From contig NC_136020.1 in assembly GCF_048128805.1 (NCBI RefSeq), positions 13,800,239 through 13,864,238 of the forward strand: DNA of 64,000 nt, read 5' to 3'. The position numbers and the translations under genes were made by a program. Of the stretch, positions 36,939 through 49,334 are shown one piece after another; position 1 is the first letter of the stretch; every line of letters starts with the position of its first letter. Under the pieces are notes generated by a model. The model made no database searches. It saw only the letters and a program-made list of their open reading frames with translations, and was not told where the DNA came from. Origin of the DNA: Centroberyx gerrardi. Taxonomy: Eukaryota > Chordata > Actinopteri > Beryciformes > Berycidae.

Positions 36939-38026
36939 AGCAGTAAGAACAGGAAAAACTGATGAGAGAGGGAAGCAGAGAGAGAGAGAGACCATAGAAA
37001 GCCACAAGTGGGAAAAAACCCTGACACAAGGGTGTGAAAGCAGCAGGTGGATGGGACTCAGGAAGGAGACAGAGAAGAGAAAAAGTCCCATTCACCATCC
37101 AGCAACAAGGAGAAACTGCAGCTCATCTTTTTTTATATTCCTTTTTTTTTTTTTAAAGAAAGGGGGACTTCCTTGTTTTCTTTGACAGACAGTTCATCTG
37201 AACCTTTCTGTGCTGGAGGGCGAATAATTATGGGATGTGTATTCATTCTTTGTGTTGCCGTGGGCGATGAAGTGGGTCAACACCTGAGAAGGAGCTGAAA
37301 GGAGCAACAGAAGCAGAACTGAGACAGTTTTGTCCTTTTGAGAGAGAGAGAGAGAGAGGCTATAGTTGACTGGAGTCACAACCATCCTGTAGAGAGCAGA
37401 ACAAGCAAAATTTGTCAATTAAATAGTTTGTACTTTTTAGAAATTGAAAACACGGGCAATTGATTAATCTTTATCTTGTGATATTGTCACTTTTGAAGTT
37501 GTTCAAGTGCCTAGAAAGTTAGAATATACTCAGTCTAAATGGATAGAATATTTGAAACTGTTTTACTTTTAACAAACTGTAAAATGTAAAAACAGCTGTT
37601 AATGGTAGAAAGGTGATCGTATCATTAGGAGCTTCCATACACTAGTTTTTGGAGCTTTTAAAAACACCATCACAACCCTAAACTGGTTTTACAGGGTAGC
37701 CTATCATGTGGGCTAAACTAACAACATTTTTAGAAATCTAGCTTGGTAGTCTTCAGTGTTTTATCCACCCAACCTTTCATTAGAGGGACATTGGAAGGCT
37801 TTGGCAACATTAATACCAGAGATATTTCTCATTTCAGGATCTTCTTTTTATCACCCTTCTTTGGGTCCAGAGCCAGCTTCTTAAAAACCTTACTCAAGTA
37901 CAAAGCTAACTCAGCATCTCCTGTTCTGGAAGGCCAAACACTACCAGTCACCCAAAGGAGAAATCCCTCCTTATCAGACATACGAGGCCGCAGGAAGGGA
38001 GACGGACTCTGGACTGTACCTCCACC
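35816..38026. other. Spacer and probable rab19 promoter/5' UTR region
   Basis: No coding exon is seen. (AAAT)n is at 35815-35842 and (GA)n tracts at 36902-36938, 36978-36990 and 37341-37360. GACTGCATTTCCCAGGATTC near 36782-36803 resembles the ZNF143/SBS promoter motif, so the rab19 transcription start could be about 1.2 kb above its ATG. The 37471-37555 stretch is repeated after rab19 exon 1. Confidence 0.4.
37471..37555 (+). repeat. Direct repeat, upstream copy flanking rab19 exon 1
   Basis: Shares TTATCTTGT, TTGTTCAAGT, AGAATATACTCA and TCTAAATGG with 38418-38503 in the same order and spacing, with scattered mismatches. Confidence 0.8.
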
Positions 38027-38242
38027 ATGCAGACCCCAGGACCGGACCAGGACGATTCTTTTGACTTCCTGTTTAAGATCATCCTGATAGGAGACTCTAA
38101 TGTAGGGAAGACCTGTGTGGTTCAGAACTTCAAGTCAGGGGTGTTTTCAGAGAAACAGCAGAACACCATCGGAGTGGATTTCACCGTGCGAACCTTGGAT
38201 ATCGAGGGGAAGAGGGTTAAGGTTAGTGTGTGTCGTGTTTGA

Positions 38243-38275
<33 letters not shown>

Positions 38276-40192
38276 GGGTTTGTGTGTGTGGAGTGGACTT
38301 TGTAGACATAGGCTATTAAGTGTGCATGTGTAGTGTTTCTGTGTGTGTGGCAGGTTTGTGTGTTGAGTGGACTTCATCCTTTCCAAGCATGGATTATGAG
38401 AGACATTCAAATCTTGTAATTATCTTGTCATTTTGACACTTGAATTTGTTCAAGTACCTGGAAATTTAGAATATACTCACTCTAAATGGTTAGAATATTT
38501 CAAGGTTCAAGGTTTGTGTGTGTTGAGCGGACTTGACTTGGACAAATGCCAAAATACAAACCCCCTTATGCATAGTACATACAACCAGGCCCTGAAACTA
38601 GGCTACAACTACACAGTGGGAAGTGGATTCAGAGTTACACCTGACAAATGAAAAAGTAGTTTTCTGAATAGACAACAAACTCCTTTAACATGGGTTAGCC
38701 CACCTGGAAGAGTGGCAGAACTGATAGACTGAACAAGCCACAGAGTCAAAATTAGTCCTACCAGCATGTGGCTGCTGGTTGGTGTTAAATTCAAGCCCTT
38801 CATTTCAAAGCATTTAGATATTTGCTCTATTGACTTCTCTAGTGTCTGCTGAATGTATTGATCCTTATCAGGGGTGTTGTGGTGTCAGTTGGCGGCACTG
38901 ACAGGCTTTCTAGCATGGTTGCAGGCCTTTTGACACAGTATTGAATGGGAAGCATAAGGAGAGGGAGAAAGTTAAGGTTATTGTGTGTGTGTGTTGATGG
39001 GGGTGTATGGGTGTTTAGCTGAATTTTGTTTTACTCTATGTTACCCTCCATCGTAATCACCTATAATAGCCCCATAACAAGCCTAAAAAATTAGCAGGTG
39101 AGTATTTTCTTAGAACTGTTGGAGGCACAAAGGGCCCAGTCAGATGTGATAAACCTTTCTAGGTTCAGGCCTAAATGAGCCTACAGTGAGGTGTCCTTAG
39201 GTTACAGTGTCAGTTAGACCCAATCTAAAACAAGTCAGGCCAGCGGCGCACATGACGGACCTGTCCTTCAGGTTCCACTGCCTTAGCTTTTGTCTTGATA
39301 AACCTGGAATGTGTTTTCCGCACTGTCATCACAGAAAAGGAACTAAATGGTTTAGGTGTAGTGTGACTTGGGGCTGCATGCATGAAAAGTCAATACATCA
39401 CGTGCATATTTCTGAACACACACACGTAGGATTCTCTTATGCGTTAACCATTACAGTCTCATTACCCACACTTCCTTGTTTGTGAAAGACTAAGACAAAG
39501 GAAAATACTACAATTTGTCTTTATGAAAATAGGCAGCAATGTATTTTCTTTGCATCGCTCAGAGTGAACAAGTGAAGGGTTTCAGTCTGAAAAATTATAT
39601 GCATGACCATTTAGATAAAAAAGTGACCTGGTAGCAGCTAGCGTTCCCTTTTACTTCCAGATGTTTTTTTGTTGGAGTATGTGTCACATTTTTCAAATGA
39701 TGTGAATCATATTTGATCAAAAAAGAGAGGACCGTTGTTGTAGTATATGCAAAGCAACTCTAGGTTTATAGGTTTACATGTAAGCTGTAGAAGCCCTGTG
39801 CATATCATGACACACACTGACGCATTCAGACCCGTTACACATTTGCATATTGTAAATGTTGCCTCAGATCAACAACAAAACACATTGGCATGAAGAGCGT
39901 GTTTGACCTCCAGGCTTCATCAGGTTTGCGTTTAACTACAAATTGCTGTGTGGTACACATGGTACAGTGGAGTTACCATTACTAATAAACTGATCGTACA
40001 CAAGGGCATGGATGAAGATGGTCCTGTTCAAATGCTCTATCAATGGGTAGACCATGGCACTAACACTGCAAGGGTTGGGGGTTTGATTCCCACTGGGGCC
40101 ACTCATGCAAAAAATGTATACACTCATGTTTCTGTAAGCTGCTGTGGTTAAAGGCGTCCAACAAACACCACATGGTAAAATAGACATTTCCA

Positions 40193-40249
<57 letters not shown>

Positions 40250-40250
40250 T

Positions 40251-40302
<52 letters not shown>

Positions 40303-40393
40303 ACTCACTCACTCACTCACTCACTCACTCACTCACTGGATAGGGTTATCTGTAAATTTGTCATAGCCAGGGGGAAGGTGCAATCTGTTACAC

Positions 40394-40447
<54 letters not shown>

Positions 40448-43335
40448 ATAGAATAGAAACACACCTACCTTTATTGTTCTGTAGAGCCAGTTATCAGCCA
40501 GCTAGACAGCTGTGTGCTTTCTGCTTTCTCTTCTCAACAAATATGTCATCAGCTGAACTTTAATGCAGGAAGAAATACTTCCCCTGTCTGTGTTAAAGGT
40601 GTCATAACTGCTGGCGAGGGTCACCGCTTCCTCATGGGACAAGTACCTCTTTAATTTCAAACATACAATAGATAGGCATAGAAATTGCAGAAAAGGCAGT
40701 ATCTATTAGAGTGTACCCAACTTTCCCAAATGTTATGCTGACCCCCCTTAACTCAAACCAAGGTATTTGGCAGGTTGGGGCCAGTTCACATTCATTTCAC
40801 TCAATTCAAAAATGAGAAGAAACCACAATTCACCTACTAATTATATGTAACAAAGGGGGTTTTCTCTCACACTGTCTTTCTTCTATACAGATAAATAATC
40901 AAGTTATGTCCTCTCGAGACACACTTCAAATATAAGATTTCAACTGTAATGCACAGGCTGATATTGGTAGCAGCCAACAGTCTCTGCATTGTGTTGTGGC
41001 GGACTGGCAGCAGCTAGTTCACTACAGTGAAAAATATACAGACATGAACACAGATCTCCAGTCATGCAGAAAGAGGCTGAACTTATATCTCATTCAAGAC
41101 TTTTGGGATCTGGGCGATACAAACCCGGTCTCAGTCAAAATATCAAGTCAAATAAATACATTTGGTTTTGACTCATTGAAATATATTTATGACAAGTATA
41201 GAAATCCTATTGTATTGTAATCCTATGCAAATGATTAAGTTCAGTTGTAGCCAACTGGGTTACGGTTCAGCCTGGACCAAAAGTTATCACTGTATTTACA
41301 CATTACACAACCCCAGTACTGTTACACAATACACGGTTCATGTAGGTAATCACTGTGGACAGAATGACAACTGCCTCTATGAAAGTAACGTTTTAAAAGC
41401 TACCAGATACTTCTCAATGGAAGAAGTTGAACCACATGGCTGCCCTCTAGAAAAATATAGTTTTGGTAACTAAAATTACTTAGAAAATAGTTCTCCAAAC
41501 TACAGTACTATGATAAAAAATTATCATATCTACATCTGCAGTGTCATATAATACAAAATCACATGACTGCAAACAATACCACAGATTAAGATCTTAACAA
41601 AAGTTGTATTTGTATTTGTTGGACACAGTGTGACTGGCCTGTCTGGGCCTTCAAGAAAAAGGGGAGGAAGCGCGAGGTCAACAGAGGCTGAATCAAGACA
41701 TTAGGCAATGATAAAACATAATAATAATAAATAGTGAAAATATGCAATTCCCTTCTTTTCTTTCATATCCAAAAATGAGTTGTTAGTTGCTGTAGGGTTG
41801 CAGGGTTTGGCATGAAAAGTAGAACTCAATTATACAATGTAACAATGCAAGAAACATCTGTTAGCCGATATATAGAGCTTTCATTATCAATAATTTAAGT
41901 ATAAAAGTGTAAAATGATACATCCACGTTGGAAAATAAAATCTTAACTTGCAGTATAGCTTTCTATTACTAAAATATAGAGACACCAGCTCTAAAAGTGT
42001 TCAAAATTTGCCAACCAATGACTTATGTCAAGTGCTCTCCTTTAATTTTACACTGTGTGTCTGAGGGTGAGTGTCTCTCCAGACATGAGTCCACAAGTCC
42101 TTGTATTTAACACAGCTATGAAGTATGGTGTATTTCCCCATGTTGACCATAGAATTCAGAAAACATCAGAGTACTTCAACACATCCCGAAGTTAAACCTG
42201 AACAAAGTGTCCACTATCTACTGTCTCAGGTCACTTAACATCCATTTTTCTTAAACTACAGTATGTGTCAGCACCCAAAATGAGTCAGAGGCTTGTTTCA
42301 GACATGATAAGAGTACTAGTAAAAATTAGAGAGCTTTTATTAGGCTGGGTACCAGGAACAAAGTTTGTTAACATCTGATTTACATAATAAAGACCACAAG
42401 AGTCAGTGGCAGCGTGTGCATGCAGGCTGTCAGCTGACAGGTTTATCCACCCAGACCAGCTGACCACAACATGTTGTATTTGTTTTAACATTTCTGTTTT
42501 CATGAACCAGAAAATCACTTTGAAGTTTTAAAAATAATCTAAATTCTGGTTCGAACATGAGTAAATTTATCCTCCTAATGGGTTGTTAGCATAGCTGATA
42601 AATTATGCCAACAGAAGGAAATGCATAAATCTGCATAAATAGTAAAAAGGCTTCCTGTGTTTCAAATCTTTGGTGATAAGCCATCATTGCTGTGGTATAT
42701 GGCCAGTACTGTGGTGTCTTTTTTTCTTGGATTTTCTGTTGATGAAGTTTTAATTTCCGGGTGTTTAAAGCAACATAATGCAGCAAATATAAAATCTTTC
42801 ATGAACTGAATCGCTGTTGTGTTATATCAATCAGTGATAGAGAGCAACAAAGCAGAGAGTCAGTTTCCTTTAGACAGTTGGTAAGTAGAGAGGGAGACAG
42901 ACAGGAAAGAAAGCGCTGTCAGAATTTGATCCTATAAGCCAGAGGGGACACATTCTTTAAAGGCAGGGGATGTAACCACTAGACTATATGGTCACAGGAC
43001 AGGTACTGCTATTTCAGTATTATGGCTTTAACCTTTTGGCCCAGACACTGATTTTCTTTAAGGATTATTCTCCAAAACTTTTCATGAACCTTTATTTTAG
43101 TAAAAATGGACTGTAAAAAAAATAAGGGAAGATCTGACTTTGAAAAGTAGACATTGTTCCAAACCTTCAAATCCTAAGACCTACACAGGCTGTTAGGTAA
43201 ACAAATAGGTTGGGCTGAGGAGTTGTAGAGTCTGGATTGGTTGCTATGACAGCCGTTACCGTGTTAACATGGCCAGGTGCTGTCAGATGCTCAGGGACTG
43301 AGGGAGACTGAGGAATCTGATGATTTATTTCCCCT

Positions 43336-43380
<45 letters not shown>

Positions 43381-46074
43381 GGGGATGTACTGGTTCAAAG
43401 CAGGCCACTTTATCAAGTCTTAATGAATGTATTCTACAATTATCTTCCTCTCTCATGATGTTTTGTATGTGCATATAAGCCATACACCCAGCCATGTGTA
43501 TGTGCATCCATACAGGTGTGTGTCTATATGTCTGTTTATGTGTGTTTATACCTCCTCACATGCTTGTGTGCGTGTATATGCATGAGTTTATATGCGTTAC
43601 ACCTGCTTGCTTGTTTTGTGTGTGTGTGTGTGTGTGACAGATGCAGGTGTGGGACACGGCGGGGCAGGAGCGGTTCCGTACGATCACGCAGAGCTACTAC
43701 CGCAGCGCTCACGGCGCCATGATCGCCTATGACATCACAAGACGCTCCACCTTTGACTCGGTAACCCACTGGATCCAGGAAGTGGAGCTCTACGGAGCAG
43801 CCAATGTGGTGCTGGTGCTCATAGGTGAGTGTGGGTGAGAATGTCATGTGTGTGTGTGTGTGTGTACACTACCAGTCAACAGTTTGGACACACATATTTT
43901 TCTTTATTTTTACTATTTTCCACATTTTAGAATAATAGTAAAGACATTAAAACGAATGAAATACCACAAATGGAATTACACAGTGACCAAAAAAGTGTTA
44001 AACAAATCAAAACTATCTTATATTTTAGATTCTTTAAAGTAGCCGCCCTTTGCCTTGATGGAAAGGCAAAGGCTTTGGAAATTCATACACAGGCATCAAA
44101 TTCACTATTTACATTTGTCTAAAATTTGTCAAGCATTTAAGCATAAGCCTTTAGATCAAAATAGCTTTAATATAATGAAAAACAGTAAATTCAATCAGGT
44201 GTCCAAATGTTTGACTGGTAGTGTATGAGTGTATTCTTAGTGATTTATATTTTAGTGTGGGAGGTGGTGCCATCTTGCAGGGCCAACCAAGTGATTTCAT
44301 CTCTCCATTACAATTTATAAGCTCTCCTCCGAGTGCTGTGTGATTATCTCCACCAGTAACAGCTGAAAGGAGGTTCAGGTGTTCACCAGGGGAATCTCTG
44401 TGCCCATCTCAGTTGTCAGGCAGTAGTTGATGTTATGTTGCCCTGTGAACAAATTATATCCTTGCAAGAAGAGAGGAGTTTGGACTGTGGTGTGGAGTCT
44501 AAATCACTGTGGTACTTTTCAAGATTTGATTTGATTGTTGTCGTGGATGTTCGAAAGGGTTTTACCTTTAGAGATGTTTAAATTTACATGGTCCAGAAAC
44601 ATACCCAGCGCTGCGAGCAGGATTCGAACCTGCGCAGGAAAACGCCATTGGATTTCACGGCCAACGCCTTAACCGCTCAGCCATCACAGCTCGCATTGTG
44701 TTCATTGTGTAAATTCATTCAGCTTGGTTGTAATTATTATTATTGAAACGCACAAGATGCATCTGAAGACATCAAGCAGCAGGACTCACTTAAAATTTCA
44801 ACTTAAAGAACTGGTTTGTCTGTTACTCCCACAATCCTCATCAACCAATATACACCATGGAGGGTGGAAGCAAACAGTGTTAAGCAGTTCTAAAAGATGA
44901 AATTCTTATTGAAAAGTGCTGCTTGGTGGATCGCTTGTATGTCAAATATACCAAAATCTTCTTAAGTCATGTTCTATGAGATGACATTAATTTGCCAGAT
45001 TTGTCAATGGACTCTGGCATGATGTTCTCTCCATACAGGAGAAAACAGAACGTATTGAGGCTACTAATACAGAAAATGCAAACTTTCGCTCACATTTGGA
45101 ATCATTTTCTATCTCAAGAGCCGGAAGTAATTGATTGTCACTTGGCTTTCAATACTAACAATGTTTATTGACCGTACCATCATGCACTCACACTGACACT
45201 GCAAGGCCAATATGAATTAAGTCCATCAAATAGAATGAATTAAAATCCAATTTTCTCACTCAAGTGGAACTGATTCTTTCATGGAAAAAACAATATTTGA
45301 GTCAAAAGTGATCATGTGTTTTACCCTCTGAGCTACAAATCAATACTGAAACTGAAGGATATTGAGGAGCAATGCTGAGCATTTCAATCAGAGAGAAACA
45401 CAACCAAGATGAATGAATGTACGTTCAGCAAAGTGTGAGCTGCGATGGTCGAAGGAACAGCAGTTTAGAGTTATAGGTATGAAATGTGATTTGAGGTGTC
45501 TGTATGTGTGGTGTTTACATTTCTCAGCTGCCTGTTTCTTTCCCGCCAGGTAACAAGTGTGACTTGGAGTCGAAGCGTGAGGTTCGGTTTCAGGAGGCCT
45601 GTTGTCTGGCTCAGGAGAGAGGAGTACTAGCTGCTCTAGAAACCTCTGCTAAGGTATGATGACACACATAGGAGAAATGTTAGGGTTGGTTGAAATTACA
45701 AACCTAAAGTTCTTTTTAATTTAGCAGAAAAAACCACCACCCATCTCCATCTCTCCATTCATCTCTGTATTTCTCCCATTCTGTCTCTCCTGCCTCTGTC
45801 TTTACCTCTCTCTTTCTTTGTCTTTACCTCTCTCTTTCTTTGTCTTTACCTCTTTCTTTCTCTCTTTCCCTCTGTCTAGGAGAGCCAGAATGTGGACGAT
45901 GCCTTCATGATGATGGCCAGGGAGCTGCTCTCTCGCAACGGCCTTCCCGTCCAGCAGGGGGACGCGGCGAGCAGCGAGGCACGGCCTGTCCTCCTCCGGG
46001 CCGACTCTCGACCGATCAACGGCGCCGCGGCCGCCGCCTACACTTCAGCGCCGGAGAAGAAGTCATGCTGCTGA
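38027..46074 (+). CDS. rab19: Rab19 small GTPase
   Basis: Ras-superfamily GTPase of membrane traffic; Rab19 is linked to Golgi and apical/ciliary trafficking. Four coding exons: 38027-38221, 43641-43824, 45550-45653 and 45880-46074 (225 residues). The ATG is in CACCATGC context. All nucleotide-binding motifs are intact: GDSNVGKT (22-29), switch I NTIGVDF with Thr47, WDTAGQERF (69-77), NKCD (128-131) and ETSAK (157-161). The C-terminus KKSCC carries a double cysteine for geranylgeranylation. The pattern [14 protein letters not shown] fits Rab19 better than its sister Rab43. The tail exon is GC-rich with an Ala/Gly/Arg stretch. Intron 1 is about 5.4 kb and microsatellite-rich; intron 2 holds a MITE and a tRNA-like gene. 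AATAAA signals near 47635 would end the mRNA about 1.6 kb past the stop. Confidence 0.9.
38240..38270. repeat. (GT)n microsatellite after rab19 exon 1
   Basis: About 14 GT units start roughly 18 bases past the exon 1 donor at 38222. Confidence 0.95.
38418..38503 (+). repeat. Direct repeat, downstream copy flanking rab19 exon 1
   Basis: Partner of 37471-37555. It lies in rab19 intron 1, so the two copies bracket the first coding exon about 950 bases apart. Confidence 0.8.
40030..40150 (+). repeat. tRNA-derived SINE
   Basis: AATGGGTAGACCATGGCACT (A box), then GGGTTTGATTCCCACTGG (B box), then GTATACACTCATG and AAAGGCGTCCAAC, matching the usual order head, GCACTCA, (A)GCGTCTG tail of a widespread fish SINE. 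It is in rab19 intron 1. Confidence 0.75.
40195..40443. repeat. Compound (CT)n, (CACT)n, (CA)n microsatellite
   Basis: (CT)n at 40195-40298 with a short break near 40246-40253, (CACT)n at 40299-40337, and (CA)n at 40397-40442. All in rab19 intron 1. Confidence 0.95.
40444..43337. other. Middle of rab19 intron 1, nothing recognised
   Basis: AT-rich sequence whose open frames lack family motifs and splice-like borders. A minus-strand tRNA-like SINE head may be present near 42950-43012 (complement reads GTCTAGTGGTTACATCCCC). Confidence 0.5.
43338..43640. repeat. (TG)n microsatellites leading into rab19 exon 2
   Basis: (GT)n at 43338-43378 and (TG)n at 43618-43636. The second runs straight into the GACAG acceptor, so it forms the upstream part of the splice site. 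Confidence 0.9.
43865..44225. mobile_element. Tc1/mariner-type MITE
   Basis: TACACTACCAGTCAACAGTT at the left and its near complement ending TTTGACTGGTAGTGTA at the right are the ends of a well-known fish element family. TA lies at both edges. At 361 bp it is non-autonomous, with internal AAGTAGCCGCCCTTTGCCTT typical of these copies. It begins 40 bases after the rab19 exon 2 donor. Confidence 0.85.
44609..44690 (-). tRNA. tRNA-Ser(UGA)-like gene, possibly a pseudogene
   Basis: The 82-base length is right for a serine tRNA. The seven-pair acceptor stem closes (GCTGTGA with TCGCAGC, one G-U pair) with discriminator G. The A box is TGGCTGAGCGG and the B box GGTTCGAATCC, inside a perfect T stem GCAGG/CCTGC. 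The anticodon loop reads CGTGAAA, giving anticodon TGA. Two flaws are visible: the base before the anticodon is G, not the near-universal T, and the top pair of the anticodon stem is a C-T mismatch. The variable arm (GGCGTTTTCC) pairs poorly. No CCA is encoded. It is in rab19 intron 2, antisense. It is either a diverged gene or a recent pseudogene. Confidence 0.75.
44691..45549. other. Rest of rab19 intron 2
   Basis: No exon, repeat or RNA gene is recognised apart from the tRNA-like gene at its left end. Confidence 0.5.
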
Positions 46075-47660
46075 TGGGAGTGTGGATAGACAGAGGGAGA
46101 GGGAAGGAGGAAAAGGCTGATGGTGGATGGACAGAGAGACGGAGACAGAGACTCTTGAACACACTGAATGTGGGAGAAGAGGAACAGATGTGAAGAACAG
46201 ACGAAGGTGCATAGAAGACTCTTGAAGGAGAGAGGAATGAAGATAGGCAAAAAGGATTTTTATCTTGCTGAATATGTGAGAAAAGTGATGGATGTGGAAT
46301 ATGGCTAGGAACGCTACAGTAACTGATATAGAAGTCCATCTCTTTTCCCTTTTATAGTTTGTTTTATCCACGTTTGGTGGCAAAAGGGAGGTGTTTGTCA
46401 CATGCAATGCATTCAGGAAGTTTAGGCACTCACTGGAAAGTGTTGAAAAATCAATTCAGTATACTTTTCTGTGACTGACAACTTACCTGACAGTGAACTG
46501 AGCGGCTCTGATGCAGCAAACCCCGCCCAGCTGGTGCTACAAGTGTGTGAAAACAAATGCTACGACCAGGCATGATTGATTACTAATGGAGTGAGAGAGG
46601 GTGATGAGAGGTGATGATCAGTGTTGGGGAAAGTCACTTTTAAGAGTAATTAGTTACTTTACTTTGTTAATCACTTTAAAAAGTAGCTGGTTACGTTACA
46701 AAGTACCTGTTTATTAAAAGTAATCTGTTAGATTACTTTTTCGTCGCCCACTTCAAGAACGTGCCGCAGCAATGCGGCTTGTGCTGCCAAGTGTGTCGTC
46801 CATTCAAAATGCATTGCTCTGTTGCTCTGTTTTTAAAACAGTGAACCAATCTCATTTAAATCAAGCAGACTTCGATTTTTCCATTTACAGCATGTTGTCT
46901 GCACGAGATGCTGGATTTTAGATGATGGATTTTCACTTTTACGTTTTCCTACCAGAAATGAAACTATGATGAAAGACAAATAAAAGTAACGGCATCCTAA
47001 TTTAAAAAAGTCACTAAAACAGACTACAAGAATTGAAAAACGAATGTGTTAAGTTACTACTTACCACAAAAAAGTAATCTGAGTACTCTAATACATTACA
47101 AAGTAACACTTTACCCTCAACACTGAATATGATACAAACATCCTTCTTTTTATCCTGGCATATGATGATTAGTGTAATGAGCACCGACTGGAATCAGTCG
47201 GGACACAAAATGGGTCACTTGTTTGTGGTGCCTTCCTACGTGACAAGAGTACTAGTGTGTTTGTTTTCACATTCAGGAACCGCCATCCTACTGAAAAGAC
47301 CTGGAAAGTTTTAGTGTCATGTTGACTAAATGCTGTCTAAGCACTTTTCCACTTGGAAGATTGGACAGACTGATATTATTGTAGTATATAAAGCTCAGAG
47401 TATTGCACCCAAGTGGCCTCTTGTGGCGCGTCGATGACGAGCTGCGATCCTCTGCTGCTGTTCTGGAGAACTTGGCAGTGGGCGCAGACCTACTACAAAC
47501 CAAAAGACTGTGAATTAGAGCTTTTGTTTGATATTCTCTCATGATGATCATAGATGATGATGTCTTACATTGTTGTGAATGATAGATTAGTAGGCTGTGT
47601 GGCTAGTGTTCTGAATGGATTAATTCATTTGTTAATAAAACTGTTAATAAAATAAAATCT
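46075..47660 (+). other. Probable rab19 3' UTR
   Basis: It follows the stop codon, carries a hAT-like MITE (46619-47125), and ends with clustered AATAAA at about 47635-47655. Short frames on the minus strand (47288-47551) show no family match. Confidence 0.5.
46619..47125. mobile_element. hAT-like MITE
   Basis: It starts CAGTGTTGGGGAAAGT and ends CTTTACCCTCAACACTG, imperfect inverted repeats. The interior has the pattern AGTAATTAGTTACTTTACTT / GTAATCTGTTAGATTAC seen in many fish hAT elements. Flanking octamers GTGATGAT and AATATGAT share five of eight bases, a weak trace of an 8-bp target duplication. It lies in the likely rab19 3' UTR. Confidence 0.7.
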
Positions 47661-49136
47661 GATCATCTGATATGCTGAAGCAGAAGAAATTGACCAAAAG
47701 TTGACTTTTGCCCTGAAGAAACAAGATATCCAAGATAACTCCTATTAACCCCCTATTAATTAAAACAAGGTTTTAGTTTACAGGGGTGTCAGGGTGTGTG
47801 TGAGGGTTGGGTGGGGGGTAAGGCATGAAAGTGTATCTGTCTAATATGCAGTAACTGGACGAATGCCATCCCTGTTCATCCACCCTCACATTATCCCAAG
47901 TGCCACCAATTACGCGTTCACTATCCTGTGCACCACTCTGCTGTGAACACTAGGGGACAGCGTGTTGTAACTTAAGTGTACATTTTAACTGCAGGTCAGA
48001 TGCTCATTGGCTCAGACAATGAAGACCATGATAATTTAAAACTTCATTGATTTAAAACTTCACAGTCATATCCAGTCATACATTTATGATGTATGTGTTT
48101 TCATGGAGAGAGCAGGTTTTCCTAGTTTTTGCCCAGGTTTGGTGTGTCAGTGTCTTAAGTGAACCCAAATGACAAAGCACTCAGCACTACATCATGGAGG
48201 ATATCCCTTCCTACATCTGGGACTGCACTAAGAAACAATTAACTACGTTTACATGCAACCTAGTAAGCAGGAAATGGGACTGATCCCGTGAAGGGTGAAC
48301 TAGGCCAAATAAGCCCACCTCTTGTAAACAGCACAGCCAAACTAAATATCCTAACCGACTAGGATTACATATAGCTTAATTATCCTTTAATAGAATTAAT
48401 TTTCTTGAATGCCAAGTGGGCAGACCTCATTTACACACCTCCACCAGACCACAATAACTTAACTGGCTCCGTTCTAATTGAAACCTGACTGTGATTATTA
48501 CTTTCTCACTCTGACAGAGTTAATCTGTTGAAATGTTCAGTTATTTGTGTTGTGTTGGGACAATCCAGGTGGAGCCTGGTGGGAACACGGAAGCATTTGC
48601 TATAAGAAACTATAATTGTAAATTATAGTTTTGAGTGTAGCTTAAATTTCCTTTTGCTCAGTCCCCTAATTAATTGTAGGAAAACTGCTAACTGCTTCAC
48701 TCACAGCAAGATATTAATTACTCGTTCATTATAGTTTGGATTGGGGCCCAAAATAGCTCACAGACCTACGATTGGTGAGCCTCTGCATGATAAGAGTAGT
48801 AGCTTGTCTTAGTTACGTTAAAATGCCTTGGGTTATTTAACTGTGGGTTGGGAACTAAACTCATGTAATTCAGAGCAAATGTCAGGACTAAATTTCTCAT
48901 ATGGGCTCCAGGATGAAACAGGTGAAGAGCCTGGCAGGAAGGCGCTCAACATTCACTAATCAACACCATTTTCACGGTCTGCAATTAGGTCATTTTACCC
49001 ATAATTCTTCCCATAATTGTTTTGGGTCTGATTATCAGTAATGATCCACTTAGATCGGCCACTAAGTCCCCAGTAAAGAAGTGCACATGCCATGCACTCA
49101 TCTGGAACTTACATGAATTTAAGAATCAATTCACAT

Positions 49137-49180
<44 letters not shown>

Positions 49181-49297
49181 GGCCAGCTGGTCCACAGCCG
49201 TATGTGAGTAACTGTATGACCCAATACATCTGTCATGTTTGGTGGCTAATTGGTGGCCCTGTAGGTAAACAAGTTACGTATGTGTGTGTGCATGCGG

Positions 49298-49334
<37 letters not shown>

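Noticed and set aside
41000-42800. Several 60-95 codon frames in rab19 intron 1
   Set aside because: No motifs, no splice-like borders, AT-rich codon use unlike the real exons.
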